DNA of 64,000 nt from UBA5336 sp964506685 (GTDB lineage Bacteria > Pseudomonadota > Alphaproteobacteria > Caulobacterales > Hyphomonadaceae), in contig CAZDMQ010000001.1 of NCBI GenBank assembly GCA_964506685.1, forward strand, positions 1 through 64,000. The letters are read 5' to 3'. The position numbers and the translations under genes are program-made. Each line of letters begins with the position of its first letter. Positions within the stretch are counted from its first letter, which is position 1. The notes below the pieces were generated by a model, which saw only the letters and a program-made list of their open reading frames with translations, searched no databases and was not told where the DNA came from. Shown here piece by piece: positions 45,965-55,608 of this stretch.

Positions 45965-47506
45965 CTAGTCGGCCGGCGCCGGCGCGTGATCCTCGCCGCG
46001 GGTCTCGCGCACGAAGAGCAGGATCGCAAGCCCGGCCACGAACAGGATCGAGATCGCGCTCATGCCGACCCGCTGGCTGCCCGACCAGCGTGCGAAAAGT
46101 TCCACCAGCAGGGGCCCGAGCCACACTGTCACCGTGCCAGCAATGGCGTACAGGCCAAAGAACTCGCCGAGCCGCGCGGGCGGGGCGAGGTGCACCAGCA
46201 TGGAGCGTGAGGACGAAATGCTGGCCGTGGCAAAGATGGCGAGCGGAATGATCGAGATCAGGAAGGCGATATCGGACAGGTCATTGAAGGCAATGCCGTC
46301 CCAGACGCGGGCATTGTCCACGAGGCCGAAGAACAGCGATTGCGGCGTGAAGGAAAGCTGGGTCACCAGTACCGCCAGCATCATGCTGATTTCCAGCATC
46401 AGCGCCCGTTTCGGCCCCAAGAGCCGGTCGAGCCAGCCGCCTGCCAGTCCGCCGCCAAAGGCGGTGAAGCTCGCCAGCACCGCATAGATCGCCATCTCGA
46501 CCACGCTCCACTGGAAGAAGAGCGTGACGTAGACCGCCGACAGGGTGAGCAGGGCCGCCATGGCGTCGGCATAGAGCATGCGGGCGGCGAGGAAGGTCAG
46601 CACGTTGCGGTTCTCCCGGGACTGCCGCAGGGTCCGCCACAGGCCGACCGCGCCATCCCTGAAGGCGATGCGCCAGCTTGCACCGGGCGTGCCGCCATCC
46701 TTCGCCCACAGGAAGAAGGGGATGACCCCGATGACCAGCACCACTGCAGACATCGGCCCGGCGAGCCGCCGGTGTTCGTCCTCGGCAACGTTCACGCCGA
46801 AAAGCGGCTCGGAAAACGGCACCCCCGCCATGTCCGGCAGGGCGAAGCCGACCACGATGACCAGCAGCATCAGCGCGCCCATGAGATTGCCCAGCCCCAG
46901 GCCCAGCCCGGAAATCATTGGCAGGCTGTCGGGCCGGCCGGCCACGCCCAGCATCGAATTGTGGGTCACCTCGGAATAGGTGTAGGCGACATAGGCGACC
47001 ACCAGAAGCGCCATCACCACCGGAACGGAATAGCCGCTGCCATCGGCCTTGGCATACCAGAGGTTCCAGGCTGAGATCGCGATCACTGCGAGGAAGACCG
47101 CCATGATCGGCTTGCGCCGGCCGCCCCGGTCAAGCGCCGCGCCAAGAAAGGGCGCGGTCAGGGCGGCGATGAAGCCCGCCCACTTGGTCACCGACGCGAT
47201 GGTGGCGAGCCCTTCGGCTCCGGCCGCCTGTCGCGCGGTTTCCGGGTCCATGCCGTCAAACGCCCCGGCCGCCAGCATCTGCTGGCCGATCAGCTGGCCG
47301 AAATAGGGCGCGAAGATGTAGATGACGACGAGGATGTAATAGGGATTGCGCGCAAGCTCGAAGGTCGCCCAGCCGAGGCCCGGCCTGCCGAAGACGCCGG
47401 TCGCGGCACCGGCCCGGGCGGCCGCCGCAGTCAGGCCTGGCGCGTCTGCAAGGCTGGGGACAGAGAGATCCGGTGGACCTGTCACGATCTCGTTTGACGG
47501 GGGCAT
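45965..47506 (-). CDS. UMF1/Atg22-like MFS transporter
   Basis: The 513-residue protein has twelve predicted membrane segments. It shows the Atg22/UMF1-type arrangement, with FELARNPYYILVVIYIFAPYF at the first segment and a conserved ALDRGGRRKP loop. Members are thought to export amino acids or related compounds. It lies upstream of a second, unrelated MFS gene on the same strand, probably in one operon. Confidence 0.85.
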   Translation of the reverse strand: MPPSNEIVTGPPDLSVPSLADAPGLTAAAARAGAATGVFGRPGLGWATFELARNPYYILVVIYIFAPYFGQLIGQQMLAAGAFDGMDPETARQAAGAEGLATIASVTKWAGFIAALTAPFLGAALDRGGRRKPIMAVFLAVIAISAWNLWYAKADGSGYSVPVVMALLVVAYVAYTYSEVTHNSMLGVAGRPDSLPMISGLGLGLGNLMGALMLLVIVVGFALPDMAGVPFSEPLFGVNVAEDEHRRLAGPMSAVVLVIGVIPFFLWAKDGGTPGASWRIAFRDGAVGLWRTLRQSRENRNVLTFLAARMLYADAMAALLTLSAVYVTLFFQWSVVEMAIYAVLASFTAFGGGLAGGWLDRLLGPKRALMLEISMMLAVLVTQLSFTPQSLFFGLVDNARVWDGIAFNDLSDIAFLISIIPLAIFATASISSSRSMLVHLAPPARLGEFFGLYAIAGTVTVWLGPLLVELFARWSGSQRVGMSAISILFVAGLAILLFVRETRGEDHAPAPAD

Positions 47507-47617
47507 GGTTGCAGGTTCCTCCCTGGACCTTATTGTTTTGCAACAAGACTGGACCAGTGGCGCCGGCTTGGAAAGCCTTATCTGCCGCTCGCCTGCCTGC
47601 CCACACGCCTGCAGGTC

Positions 47618-48061
47618 TTATAGCAGGACCAGCAGCGAGATGGCGAGGCTGGCAGCCAGCAGTCCGCCGCTGCCGCCGACGAGGAGACGCCTGGCGATCC
47701 GTCTGCGCCGCCGGGGCAGGAGACAGGCACTGACGACAAGCGTTGCGATGAAGGCGGCCAGGAGCACCGGCAGGGCGGCACCGTGCAGGGCGAGGATCCA
47801 GTCCGGCTTGGGGCGTGATCGCCTAATACTGTCCATCACGGCCATCACCGGGGCGGCCCAGATGCCGAAGAGCGCCGCAGGGACAAGCCCGGCACAGGCC
47901 AGCCACAGCGCCATGAGCCGCAGGGTAACCCGTTGCGGGGGCGTCCCTTGCGGGGTCGAATGAAACGGGTCGTCCGCCCCCATTGACACGTCTGCGCGTC
48001 GGCGACCGGCGCTGCCCGGCGGTAATCGCCGGTCTTCAGGGGAGTGTCGGTCTGGGGGCAT
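47618..48061 (-). CDS. Hypothetical small membrane protein
   Basis: The 147-residue protein has a polar, Pro/Arg-rich N-terminal tail of about 50 residues and three hydrophobic segments separated by arginine-rich loops (LPRRRRRIARR). The start at 48061 is chosen because GGAGG lies nine bases upstream; methionines at 48067 and 47983 are alternatives. I do not recognise it. Confidence 0.45.
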   Translation of the reverse strand: MPPDRHSPEDRRLPPGSAGRRRADVSMGADDPFHSTPQGTPPQRVTLRLMALWLACAGLVPAALFGIWAAPVMAVMDSIRRSRPKPDWILALHGAALPVLLAAFIATLVVSACLLPRRRRRIARRLLVGGSGGLLAASLAISLLVLL

Positions 48062-48408
48062 GTCCATGCGCCTCCGTGCTGGTGTGGTCTGCCGGACAGC
48101 AGTTTGCGCCGGGACAAATGCTGCGGGCAAGCACCGGACATGGCGTGCGTGCCGATCACCGGATGGGCCGGATGGGTCCGCTCCGCTTGCCTCCGGACCG
48201 ATGATGGAGCGGGGGCAGGGTGCCGGAGGGGCGCGCGCGCGGGCGGCGGGCGCGCCGCATCCGGATGGGAGAGTGGCATGCGGGCGAGGGAGCGCCCCAT
48301 CGACCTGTCAACCCGCTGACCTCGGGATCCACCGACCTTTCGGGGGCGCCTGGCCGGACCGTTGCGCGCCACACCGGCCGTGGGGGCATCAGCCCTTGCA
48401 TTCCCCGC
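48062..48408. other. Intergenic region upstream of tRNA-Asp
   Basis: Open frames here are unconvincing GC-rich shadows. The last 45 bases hold the tRNA promoter. I see nothing else. Confidence 0.4.
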
Positions 48409-48437
48409 TTGACCCGCTGCGTCCCGCTCGCTAGTTA
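48409..48437 (+). promoter_or_regulatory. Sigma70-type promoter of tRNA-Asp
   Basis: TTGACC (48409-48414) and TAGTTA (48432-48437) are separated by 17 bases. The tRNA begins 16 bases after the -10 box. Confidence 0.75.
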
Positions 48438-48453
48438 CGCGTTTCACCAATGC

Positions 48454-48530
48454 GCGGGTGTAGCTCAGCTGGTTAGAGTGCCGGCCTGTCACGCCGGAGG
48501 TCGCGGGTTCGAGCCCCGTCACTCGCGCCA
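48454..48530 (+). tRNA. tRNA-Asp (anticodon GTC), CCA encoded
   Basis: A complete cloverleaf is visible: acceptor GCGGGTG pairing with CACTCGC (one G-U), D-arm AGCTCAGCTGGTTAGAG and anticodon stem CCGGC/GCCGG around CTGTCAC. The T-arm contains GGTTCGAGCC, with discriminator G and CCA at 48528-48530. The following bases hold a transposase remnant, consistent with an integration boundary. Confidence 0.96.
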
Positions 48531-48556
48531 TTCCTCTCGAAATGGTTTCCGCGCAA

Positions 48557-48868
48557 GTCGTCCAGACATGGGCGCAGAAACGCCGGATCGGCATCTCCTA
48601 TATCCGGCCCGGCAAGCCCCGGCAGAACGCTTGTGTCGAGCGCTACGACCGGACGGTCCGCCAGGAATGGTTTTGCCAGTTCATCTTCAACACGATCGTG
48701 GAGTTCTAGGCGCACGCCACCAGGTGGCTATGGACAGACAACAACAAGCGCCCGAACATGGGCATCGGCGGGATCACCCACGCCATGAAACTGCACCTGC
48801 CACGTGAAGTCCACCAATTTGGCCGCTTGAAAATGGGACGATTACCCTGGCAGCGCGAAAAGGGCTGA
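48557..48868 (+). pseudogene. IS3-family transposase (OrfB integrase core) C-terminal remnant
   Basis: The frame from 48557 encodes the end of an IS3-type integrase core: RRIGISYIRPGKPRQNACVE, then RYDRTVRQEWF, an in-frame TAG at about 48706, and RPNMGIGGITHAMKL. The N-terminal two thirds with the DD of the DDE triad are absent, and the stop codon breaks the rest, so it is inactive. The Glu of the triad is within NACVERYD. It starts less than 30 bases after tRNA-Asp. Confidence 0.85.
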
Positions 48869-48897
48869 CGCGGCGATGAGGGGCAGGATCGGACGGT

Positions 48898-49101
48898 TCA
48901 TCGAAAGGCGCATCCGGATTTCAATCCAAATGCCTTGAAGATCATCCCCGCCGGACAGAAGCCGGTGAAAGCCGCCTGCAGCATGTTGAGCCCGGCAAAC
49001 GCCGCGAGCAGGAACCAGTAGGGCGAGACCCAGTGGCCTAACGCAAGGCTCGCGAGAACGATGATGCCGGCAAAGGCAAGAACGGCGCGATCAATGTTCA
49101 T
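48898..49101 (-). CDS. DUF2892 (YgaP-type) small membrane protein
   Basis: The 67-residue protein has two transmembrane helices and the typical DUF2892 ending GLNMLQAAFTGFCPAGMIFKAFGL. The family usually occurs with rhodanese and sulfide enzymes. GGAG precedes the ATG at 49101. It overlaps the end of trxC by four bases (ATGA on the minus strand). It likely takes part in membrane sulfur handling. Confidence 0.88.
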   Translation of the reverse strand: MNIDRAVLAFAGIIVLASLALGHWVSPYWFLLAAFAGLNMLQAAFTGFCPAGMIFKAFGLKSGCAFR

Positions 49102-49583
49102 GTGTGACTCCTCTGGTCCTGTGGGGTGGGAGAGACGCCAAGCACGTCCCTGATCCATTTGGTGAGTTGCGCCGGTGACAGGGCTCCAGCCTGCTGCGCG
49201 ATCAGCCGTCCGGCATCGAAGGCAAGCAGGCTGGGGATGCCCCTGATGCCATAGGGCTGAAGTGCTGCGGCCTGCTCATCTGCATTGATCTTGAAGAAGC
49301 GGACCTGTCCGGCGAAGGCGCTTGCGACGTCCTCGAAGGTCGGGGCGAATTGTCGGCAGGGGCCACACCATGGTGCCCACACATCGACGATGGCGCGCCC
49401 CCCGTCACGCGATCCTAGCTGTCCGAGAACGGCACCCGTGATGGCAACCGGGTGCGTGTCAGCGAGCTTCGAACCGCAGGCACCACACTTTGCCATGAGC
49501 ATGTCCCGTCCGGCAGGCACACGGTTTGGCCGTGCGCAGTCGGGACAGATGATGATCTCGGTGGCGGGTCGTCCGGTGTCCAT
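49098..49583 (-). CDS. trxC: Thioredoxin 2 (zinc-containing)
   Basis: The 161-residue protein has an N-terminal zinc ribbon with two cysteine pairs at 13/16 (CPDC) and 33/36 (CGAC), then a thioredoxin fold with the active site WCGPC at 72-76 and the cis-Pro loop GIRGIPS. Thioredoxin 2 reduces disulfides and persulfides in the cytosol and is often stress-induced. It is encoded four bases from the sqr stop and overlaps the DUF2892 gene. Confidence 0.93.
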   Translation of the reverse strand: MDTGRPATEIIICPDCARPNRVPAGRDMLMAKCGACGSKLADTHPVAITGAVLGQLGSRDGGRAIVDVWAPWCGPCRQFAPTFEDVASAFAGQVRFFKINADEQAAALQPYGIRGIPSLLAFDAGRLIAQQAGALSPAQLTKWIRDVLGVSPTPQDQRSHT

Positions 49584-49587
49584 CGGC

Positions 49588-50874
49588 TCACTTCACCTTG
49601 TGGACCTTCATCAGCCGGAGCGCTGCATTCTCGTAGAAGGTCTCTGACCTGCCCGTCTTGATCTTGCGCAGAAAATATCTCTCGAAGCCGATCTTGGCGA
49701 GATGCACCCAGCCTCCGGACGCCGACCAGTTCACATTGCGTGGCGGGATCTGCGGCTGGGCGACGAAGGCAACGCCACCATCGCCAAAATCGGCGATGCA
49801 GATCGCGTTCCATGTGGCCTGATGGGTCGGCGCCTTTCCGTTCAGGATTTCGGCAAGGTTCTCTGCCGTGGCGGTCACCATGGACTCTATCATGAAGCCG
49901 GTTTTCGGCACGCCCACCGGAACCGGCGTGTTGCTCATGGGGGGGATGGCGATGCAGACGCCGATACCAAAGATTTCCGGATACTTCGGATTGCGCTGAT
50001 GCTCGTCGACCAGGACGAATCCGCCGGGATTGACGAGGCCTTCAATGTCGCGAACTGCGGCCACGCCCCGGAACGGGGGCAACAACATGGCATACTGCAT
50101 GGGAAGTTCATGGGTCTTTTTCACCGCTCCGTCTTCAGACAGCTCCTCGACGATCATCCGTTCGGCTTCCGCCTTCACGACGCGGGCATTGGTGATCCAC
50201 CTGATGTGACGCTCGCGCAGTTCGCTCTCCAGCATGCCCTTGGTGTCGCCGACACCGTCCAGCCCGAGATGGCCGACATACGGCTCTGAGGTCACAAAGG
50301 TCATCGGAACCTTGTCGCGAATCTTCCGCTTGCGCAGTTCGGTGTCGATGATCATAGCGGTCTCATAGGCGGGGCCGAAACAGGACGCTGACTGCGCCGC
50401 ACCAACGATCAGCGGCCCCGGATTCTTGCAGAAGGCTTCGAAGCGCTCATGCGCCCGCTTGGCATGATCGACGGTGCAGACCGACTGGGTGTGATGCTCC
50501 GGCCCAAAACCTTCGATTGCATCGAAGGCGAGTTCCGGGCCTGTTGCGATGATGAGATGATCGTAGGGCACGGTGGTGCCATCACCCATGCGAACATGCT
50601 TCTCTTCTGGCACGACACGCTCAGCCTTGCCGACAACCAGCTCGATCTTTCGCCGTTTCATGGGTTTCACGAGATCGACGGTGATTTCCTTCGGCTCGCG
50701 CCAGCCCACCAGAACCCATGGGTTCGATGGCACAAACTGATAGTGCGGAGCCTCGTTGATGACGACCACATGATGGTGACGCCGCACCGCCTTTCGGATT
50801 TCGTAGGCCGCTATCACCCCGCCCAGCCCGGCTCCGAGGATCACGATGCGCGCGCCATTTTTTCTTTTCAACAT
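49588..50874 (-). CDS. sqr: Sulfide:quinone oxidoreductase
   Basis: The 428-residue flavoprotein oxidises sulfide to persulfide/polysulfide and passes electrons to quinone at the inner membrane. The FAD motif GAGLGGVIAAYEI is at 14-26 and NPWVLVGWREP near 51 is typical for SQR. The catalytic cysteines are plausibly Cys165 in QSASCFGPAYE and the one in FGIGVCIAIPP near 315. The C-terminus ends in a membrane-binding region (YFLRKIKTGRSETFYE). It is transcribed with trxC and DUF2892, divergent from rhodanese and RND genes. Confidence 0.92.
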   Translation of the reverse strand: MLKRKNGARIVILGAGLGGVIAAYEIRKAVRRHHHVVVINEAPHYQFVPSNPWVLVGWREPKEITVDLVKPMKRRKIELVVGKAERVVPEEKHVRMGDGTTVPYDHLIIATGPELAFDAIEGFGPEHHTQSVCTVDHAKRAHERFEAFCKNPGPLIVGAAQSASCFGPAYETAMIIDTELRKRKIRDKVPMTFVTSEPYVGHLGLDGVGDTKGMLESELRERHIRWITNARVVKAEAERMIVEELSEDGAVKKTHELPMQYAMLLPPFRGVAAVRDIEGLVNPGGFVLVDEHQRNPKYPEIFGIGVCIAIPPMSNTPVPVGVPKTGFMIESMVTATAENLAEILNGKAPTHQATWNAICIADFGDGGVAFVAQPQIPPRNVNWSASGGWVHLAKIGFERYFLRKIKTGRSETFYENAALRLMKVHKVK

Positions 50875-50912
50875 CGCACTCTCCCTAGTGACAGGATCAA
50901 TGACATATTTTA

Positions 50913-50928
50913 GTATTTTATGAAATAC
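50913..50928. promoter_or_regulatory. Dyad-symmetric site A in the sqr/rhodanese divergent promoter
   Basis: GTATTT-TATG-AAATAC is a perfect 6-bp dyad in an AT-rich region between the divergent operons. It is a candidate operator for the ArsR/BigR-like regulator encoded at 55605. Confidence 0.6.
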
Positions 50929-50930
50929 GT

Positions 50931-50944
50931 ATATTTCCGAATAT
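50931..50944. promoter_or_regulatory. Dyad-symmetric site B in the sqr/rhodanese divergent promoter
   Basis: ATATT-TCCG-AATAT is a perfect 5-bp dyad two bases beyond site A; the two centres are about 17 bases apart. Together they cover the region expected to contain both promoters. Confidence 0.55.
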
Positions 50945-51008
50945 GAGAGCGTCTGACTCCACGCATAGCATTGTGTGGATTGTTCTTTTTTCTCACGTGG
51001 AGACTGAA

Positions 51009-51368
51009 ATGGCCGATGAGCGCGATATTCCGCCAGCGTCCCTGTTCGAAGCCCTGAAGGCGGGTGAAATCCTGCTCGTCGATGTCAGGGAGCCCGCCGA
51101 ATTCGCCAATGAGCGCATTCACGGTGCCCTGCTGCATCCGCTTTCGACCTTCGAGCCGGGGGCGATCCCGACGGACGGCACCCGGAAGGTGATCTTCCAG
51201 TGCGGCTCGGGAAAGCGCTCGCGACAGGCTCTGGATGCCTTCCTTTCTGCAACCGGCGCGGATGCTGCTCACATGGCTGGCGGCATCGGTGCCTGGAAAT
51301 CGGCCGGACTGCCGGTTATCCGCATCAATCCGGCAACGGGGCAGGTGGAAGACGATGGCCGTTACTAG
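51009..51368 (+). CDS. Rhodanese-like sulfurtransferase
   Basis: The 119-residue single-domain rhodanese has LLVDVREPAEFANERIHGA and the active-site loop CGSGKRS near 66-72 with the persulfide-carrying cysteine. It transfers sulfane sulfur to thiols. The upstream methionine at 50943 is possible but overlaps site B, so the ATG at 51009 is preferred. Its end overlaps the start of the RND adaptor gene by 14 bases. Confidence 0.9.
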   Translation: MADERDIPPASLFEALKAGEILLVDVREPAEFANERIHGALLHPLSTFEPGAIPTDGTRKVIFQCGSGKRSRQALDAFLSATGADAAHMAGGIGAWKSAGLPVIRINPATGQVEDDGRY

Positions 51369-52338
51369 ATTGGCGTGTCTCGCCGCGTTCGCTGTCATGG
51401 CCGCACCGCTCGCACTCGGCCAGGTCAGGGTGGTCGAGGAAGCGACCATTGTCGATTACCGGCCGGTGGTCGCACGGATCGAGGCGGGCGACACCGCGAC
51501 GGCGCGCTCGCGCCTGCAGGGCGTCGTCACGCGCCTCAGCATTGATGAGGGCGACGAGGTGAAGACGGGCGATATCGTCGCCATCGTCACCGACGAAACG
51601 CTGCAGCCGCAACTGGCCGCCATCGACAGCCGCATCGAGGGGCTGCGATCCCGGATCAGCCAGTCCGAGGAGGATCTGCAGCGCAATGAGGCCCTGTTCC
51701 GGGACGGCTTCTTTCCCAAGGCTCGCCTTGATGAACAAAGTACGGCTCTTGATATTCTGAAACGCAATATGGCCGCCACTGAAGCTGAGCGCCGGGCGCT
51801 GGCGGCAAGACGCAATGAGGGCCGGATCCGGGCACCTGCCGATGCCAGGGTGACGGCTGTCAACGTGGTCGAGGGGTCGGTCGTATCGCCGGGCGAGGTC
51901 ATTGCCAGTTTCGCGACGCTGAATGGCATCGTCCGCCTGTCACTGCCCGAACGCCACGCATCCGAGATTGCTGAAGGCGAGACGGTGGCGCTACGGCTGC
52001 CAACGCGGGAAGAAACGGTGCGCACTGCAACCATCGTCAAGGTTTATCCGGAGCTCAGAAACGGAGCGGTGATCGCCGATGCGACCGTCCAGGGTGGACT
52101 GGATGCGCTGGTCGGCGAGCGCGTCGATGTTCTTGCCTCCGTCGGGGAGCGCCGCGCCATCCTCGTTCCGCGCGACTATGTGTCGACCCGTTACGGGGTC
52201 GATTTCGTGCGCGTGAAGGTTGGCGAGCGCTTTGTCGATGCGCCCGTGGCCATTGCAGCGCCTCTGGCCGACACCGGCGACCAGTTCGAAATCCTGACCG
52301 GCCTGAAGCCCGGCGACGAGATCGAGAAGCCGGAGTAA
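51355..52338 (+). CDS. RND efflux periplasmic adaptor (HlyD/AcrA family)
   Basis: The 327-residue protein has a signal peptide ending APLALGQ, a barrel-sandwich region with the lipoyl-like halves (LQGVVTRLSIDEGDEVKTGD and IRAPADARVTAVNVVEGSVV), a coiled-coil hairpin between them and a membrane-proximal domain. It links the RND pump to an outer-membrane channel. It overlaps the rhodanese gene and is followed by the pump gene after three bases. No outer-membrane factor is encoded nearby. Confidence 0.9.
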   Translation: MAVTRLACLAAFAVMAAPLALGQVRVVEEATIVDYRPVVARIEAGDTATARSRLQGVVTRLSIDEGDEVKTGDIVAIVTDETLQPQLAAIDSRIEGLRSRISQSEEDLQRNEALFRDGFFPKARLDEQSTALDILKRNMAATEAERRALAARRNEGRIRAPADARVTAVNVVEGSVVSPGEVIASFATLNGIVRLSLPERHASEIAEGETVALRLPTREETVRTATIVKVYPELRNGAVIADATVQGGLDALVGERVDVLASVGERRAILVPRDYVSTRYGVDFVRVKVGERFVDAPVAIAAPLADTGDQFEILTGLKPGDEIEKPE

Positions 52339-52341
52339 AGC

Positions 52342-55300
52342 ATGCGCGCCGACATTTCCGGGTCCATCACGCGGGCGACGATCCGCTCGCCCCTGACACC
52401 GCTCTTCCTGCTGTCCGCGCTGGCGGTTGGCCTGATTGCGCTCCTCACTATTCCGCGCGAGGAGGAGCCTCAGATCTCCGTTCCCATGGTGGATATCATG
52501 GTGCAGGCGCCCGGACTGCGCGCGCCAGATGTCGTCGAGCAGGTCACCGAACCGCTCGAAGAGATCATCATGGCGATTCCGGACGTGGAACATGTGTATT
52601 CCCAGAGCCGGGATGATGGAGCGCTCGTCACGGCGCGGTTCAATGTTGGCACCGACGCGGACGACGCGATCCTGCGAATCCACGAAAAGATCCGCGCCAA
52701 TCTCGATCGCGTGCCGCCCGGCGTGCCCATGCCGCTCGTGGTCGGACGCGGGATCAATGACGTGCCGATCGTGACCCTGACACTGTCGCCGGAGGACTGG
52801 ACCGGCGATGTCTGGACCGATACGAGCCTGCGCATGCTCGCCGACGAGCTGCAGAAGGAGCTCATCAAGGTCGAGGATGTGGGCCTCACCTATGTCGTCG
52901 GTGGCCGCCCGCTGGAACTGCGCATCGAGCCGGACATCCAGGCCATGGCCTCTTATGGCGTGCCGCTCCAGACCATGGTGCAGGCCGTCGAGCAGGCTGC
53001 GGCGGCCCATCCCGTCGGGACCGGTCGCCAGGATGGGCTGTCGGTGATCGTCCAGGCCGGGGACAGGGCGAATTCCGTCGCCGAGCTTGAGCGCCTTGAA
53101 CTGCCGGGCACCGGTGGGCGCACCGTTTACCTCTCCGACATTGCAACCATTCGCGTGGCTGGTGCCGAGACTGAATCGCGTGTCTGGACACTGGACCGGG
53201 CCGCCGATGGATTTGAAGTCCGCCCGGCGGTAACCTTGGCCCTTGCCAAGCGTCCCGGCGCGAATGCCGTGACCGTTGCCGAGGCGATCCTGCACAAGCT
53301 CGAAGGGTTGGAAGGCGCGCTGATCCCGGAAGGTGTGCGGGTTGAAGTGACCCGTGACTATGGCGAAACCGCCAACCACAAGGCCAATGAACTGCTCTTC
53401 CATCTCGGCCTCGCGACGGTGTCCATCGTGGTCCTGATCGCCTTCGCGATCGGCTGGCGCGAGGCGCTTGTGACGCTGATCGTGATCCCGACGACGATCC
53501 TGCTCACGCTTTTCGCTTCGTTGATGATGGGCTACACAATCAACCGTGTCAGCCTCTTCGCACTGATCTTCTCCATCGGTATCCTCGTCGACGACGCCAT
53601 TGTCATGATCGAGAACATCGCCCGTCACTGGGGGATGAAGGACGGGCGCTCCCGCGTGAAGGCCGCCATTGATGCCGTCTCCGAGGTCGGCAATCCGACC
53701 ATCATCGCCACGCTGACGGTCATCGCGGCCCTCCTGCCCATGATGTTCGTGTCCGGCCTGATGGGGCCCTACATGGCGCCGATCCCTGCCAATGCCTCAG
53801 CCGCAATGCTGTTCAGCTTCTTCGTCGCCGTGGGCATCGCGCCCTGGCTGCTGATGAAGATCGCTGGAAATGCAAAACTCCACAGCGACGAGGCGGGGCA
53901 TCATGGCGGCGAGACGCGCCTCGGAAAGTTCTACCGCGCTGTCGCCGGGCCGATTATCGCCTCGCGTACGACGGCCTGGACGTTTCTGGTCACCGTCGGC
54001 ATCGCCACGCTCGCCTCGCTCGGCCTGTTCTACACCCAGGCTGTTTCGGTGAAGCTCCTGCCCTTCGACAACAAGTCCGAGGTCCAGATCGTGCTGGACC
54101 TGCCCGAGGGCACCGCCGTCGAGGATACAGAGCGCACGCTCTTTGCACTTGCAGACGCGATCCGCGAGGTCGAGGAAGTCACGAGCCTGCAAGCCTATGC
54201 TGGCACTGCTGCGCCGTTCAATTTCAACGGTCTCGTGCGCCACTATTTTCTCCGCAATGCGCCCGAACTCGGAGATCTCCAGGTCAATCTGTCAGAAAAG
54301 TCCGAACGCGAACGTGCGAGTCACGACATCGCCCTGGAGCTACGACAGCGTATTGCTGCAGTGCCGCTGCCGGAAGGTGCGAGCGCGAAAGTCGTCGAAG
54401 TGCCGCCGGGTCCGCCGGTGATCTCGACCCTCATGGCTGAAATCTATGGTCCGACGCCGGAGATGCGCCGCGAGGTTGCAGGCATTGTGCGCGAGCTTTT
54501 CGAAAAGACGGATTTCATCGTCGATGTGGACGATTCGATCGGCGACCGGGCGCCGCGGCTCGCCGTTTCGGTCGATGACCCTCGCGCAGCCGATTACGGC
54601 GTTCTTCAGGGCGATGTGCTCGACACGATCACCCTCGCCTTTTCAGGCCAGACGGTGGGCGTCACCCCGCGCGGTGAGGGCCGCGAACCACTGAACATCA
54701 GGGTTCGCCTGCCGAAGTCGGAGCGCAACTGGTCTCAGGAAATGGCGGCAATACCCGTGCCGGTTCGCATGGGCGATCCCGGCGTGGCCCCTGTTGAACT
54801 CGGCGCGCTCGTCAACGTCTCCGAGGACCTCGGCTCGCCTCTCATCTTCCGCCGCGATGGCTACTTCACTGACATGGTGATGGGTGAGCTTGCCGGTCGC
54901 TACGAGGCACCGATTTACGGCATGTTCGAGATCGAGGAGCAGGTGAAGGCGTTCGACTGGGCATCGGTCGGCCTGCCAGAGCCGGCGATCCGCCTCTATG
55001 GCCAGCCCGAGGACGAAACCCGTCCCACAATCCTGTGGGACGGCGAATGGGAGATCACCTTTGTCACCTTCCGCGATATGGGGCTGGCTTTCGGCGTTGC
55101 CCTCGTCGGCATTTACATTCTCGTCGTTGCGCAGTTCGGGACCTTCCGTGTTCCGCTGATCATCCTGACACCCGTGCCGCTGACCCTGATCGGCATCATG
55201 ATCGGACATTGGCTGTTCGGCGCGGCCTTCACGGCGACCTCCATGATCGGATTCATAGCGCTCGCCGGCATCATCGTGCGCAACTCGATCCTGCTTGTGG

Positions 55301-55608
55301 ATTTCGTGCGCAACCGGCAGGACGCCGAAACGCCATTGAAACGGGTGCTTCTGGAGGCCGGTGCGATACGCTTCAAGCCAATCCTTCTCACCGCACTGGC
55401 TGCCATGATTGGAGCCGCTGTCATCCTCACCGATCCGATCTTTCAGGGGCTTGCGATTTCGCTGCTGTTCGGCCTCGCCTCCTCGACGGTCCTGACGGTT
55501 CTCGTCATACCAGCAATATATGTTGCCTTGCGCGGACCAGATTGGATGCCGTCAACACACGCGCTTGGCGAGCAGGGTGATGAAAGCTTGAAGGAGACCG
55601 CCACTTGA
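52342..55608 (+). CDS. RND efflux pump, inner-membrane permease (AcrB family)
   Basis: The 1088-residue protein has the RND architecture: membrane segment 1 near the N-terminus, the large periplasmic porter domain and segments 2-6 with LIFSIGILVDDAIVMIENIARH (the proton-relay Asp pair). The second periplasmic domain follows, and the last segments include LAGIIVRNSILLVDFVRN. Acidic Glu and Asp residues in segment 4 are present. Clustering with sulfur genes and a persulfide-type regulator suggests that the pump exports a sulfur-related or toxic compound, by inference. Confidence 0.93.
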   Translation: MRADISGSITRATIRSPLTPLFLLSALAVGLIALLTIPREEEPQISVPMVDIMVQAPGLRAPDVVEQVTEPLEEIIMAIPDVEHVYSQSRDDGALVTARFNVGTDADDAILRIHEKIRANLDRVPPGVPMPLVVGRGINDVPIVTLTLSPEDWTGDVWTDTSLRMLADELQKELIKVEDVGLTYVVGGRPLELRIEPDIQAMASYGVPLQTMVQAVEQAAAAHPVGTGRQDGLSVIVQAGDRANSVAELERLELPGTGGRTVYLSDIATIRVAGAETESRVWTLDRAADGFEVRPAVTLALAKRPGANAVTVAEAILHKLEGLEGALIPEGVRVEVTRDYGETANHKANELLFHLGLATVSIVVLIAFAIGWREALVTLIVIPTTILLTLFASLMMGYTINRVSLFALIFSIGILVDDAIVMIENIARHWGMKDGRSRVKAAIDAVSEVGNPTIIATLTVIAALLPMMFVSGLMGPYMAPIPANASAAMLFSFFVAVGIAPWLLMKIAGNAKLHSDEAGHHGGETRLGKFYRAVAGPIIASRTTAWTFLVTVGIATLASLGLFYTQAVSVKLLPFDNKSEVQIVLDLPEGTAVEDTERTLFALADAIREVEEVTSLQAYAGTAAPFNFNGLVRHYFLRNAPELGDLQVNLSEKSERERASHDIALELRQRIAAVPLPEGASAKVVEVPPGPPVISTLMAEIYGPTPEMRREVAGIVRELFEKTDFIVDVDDSIGDRAPRLAVSVDDPRAADYGVLQGDVLDTITLAFSGQTVGVTPRGEGREPLNIRVRLPKSERNWSQEMAAIPVPVRMGDPGVAPVELGALVNVSEDLGSPLIFRRDGYFTDMVMGELAGRYEAPIYGMFEIEEQVKAFDWASVGLPEPAIRLYGQPEDETRPTILWDGEWEITFVTFRDMGLAFGVALVGIYILVVAQFGTFRVPLIILTPVPLTLIGIMIGHWLFGAAFTATSMIGFIALAGIIVRNSILLVDFVRNRQDAETPLKRVLLEAGAIRFKPILLTALAAMIGAAVILTDPIFQGLAISLLFGLASSTVLTVLVIPAIYVALRGPDWMPSTHALGEQGDESLKETAT

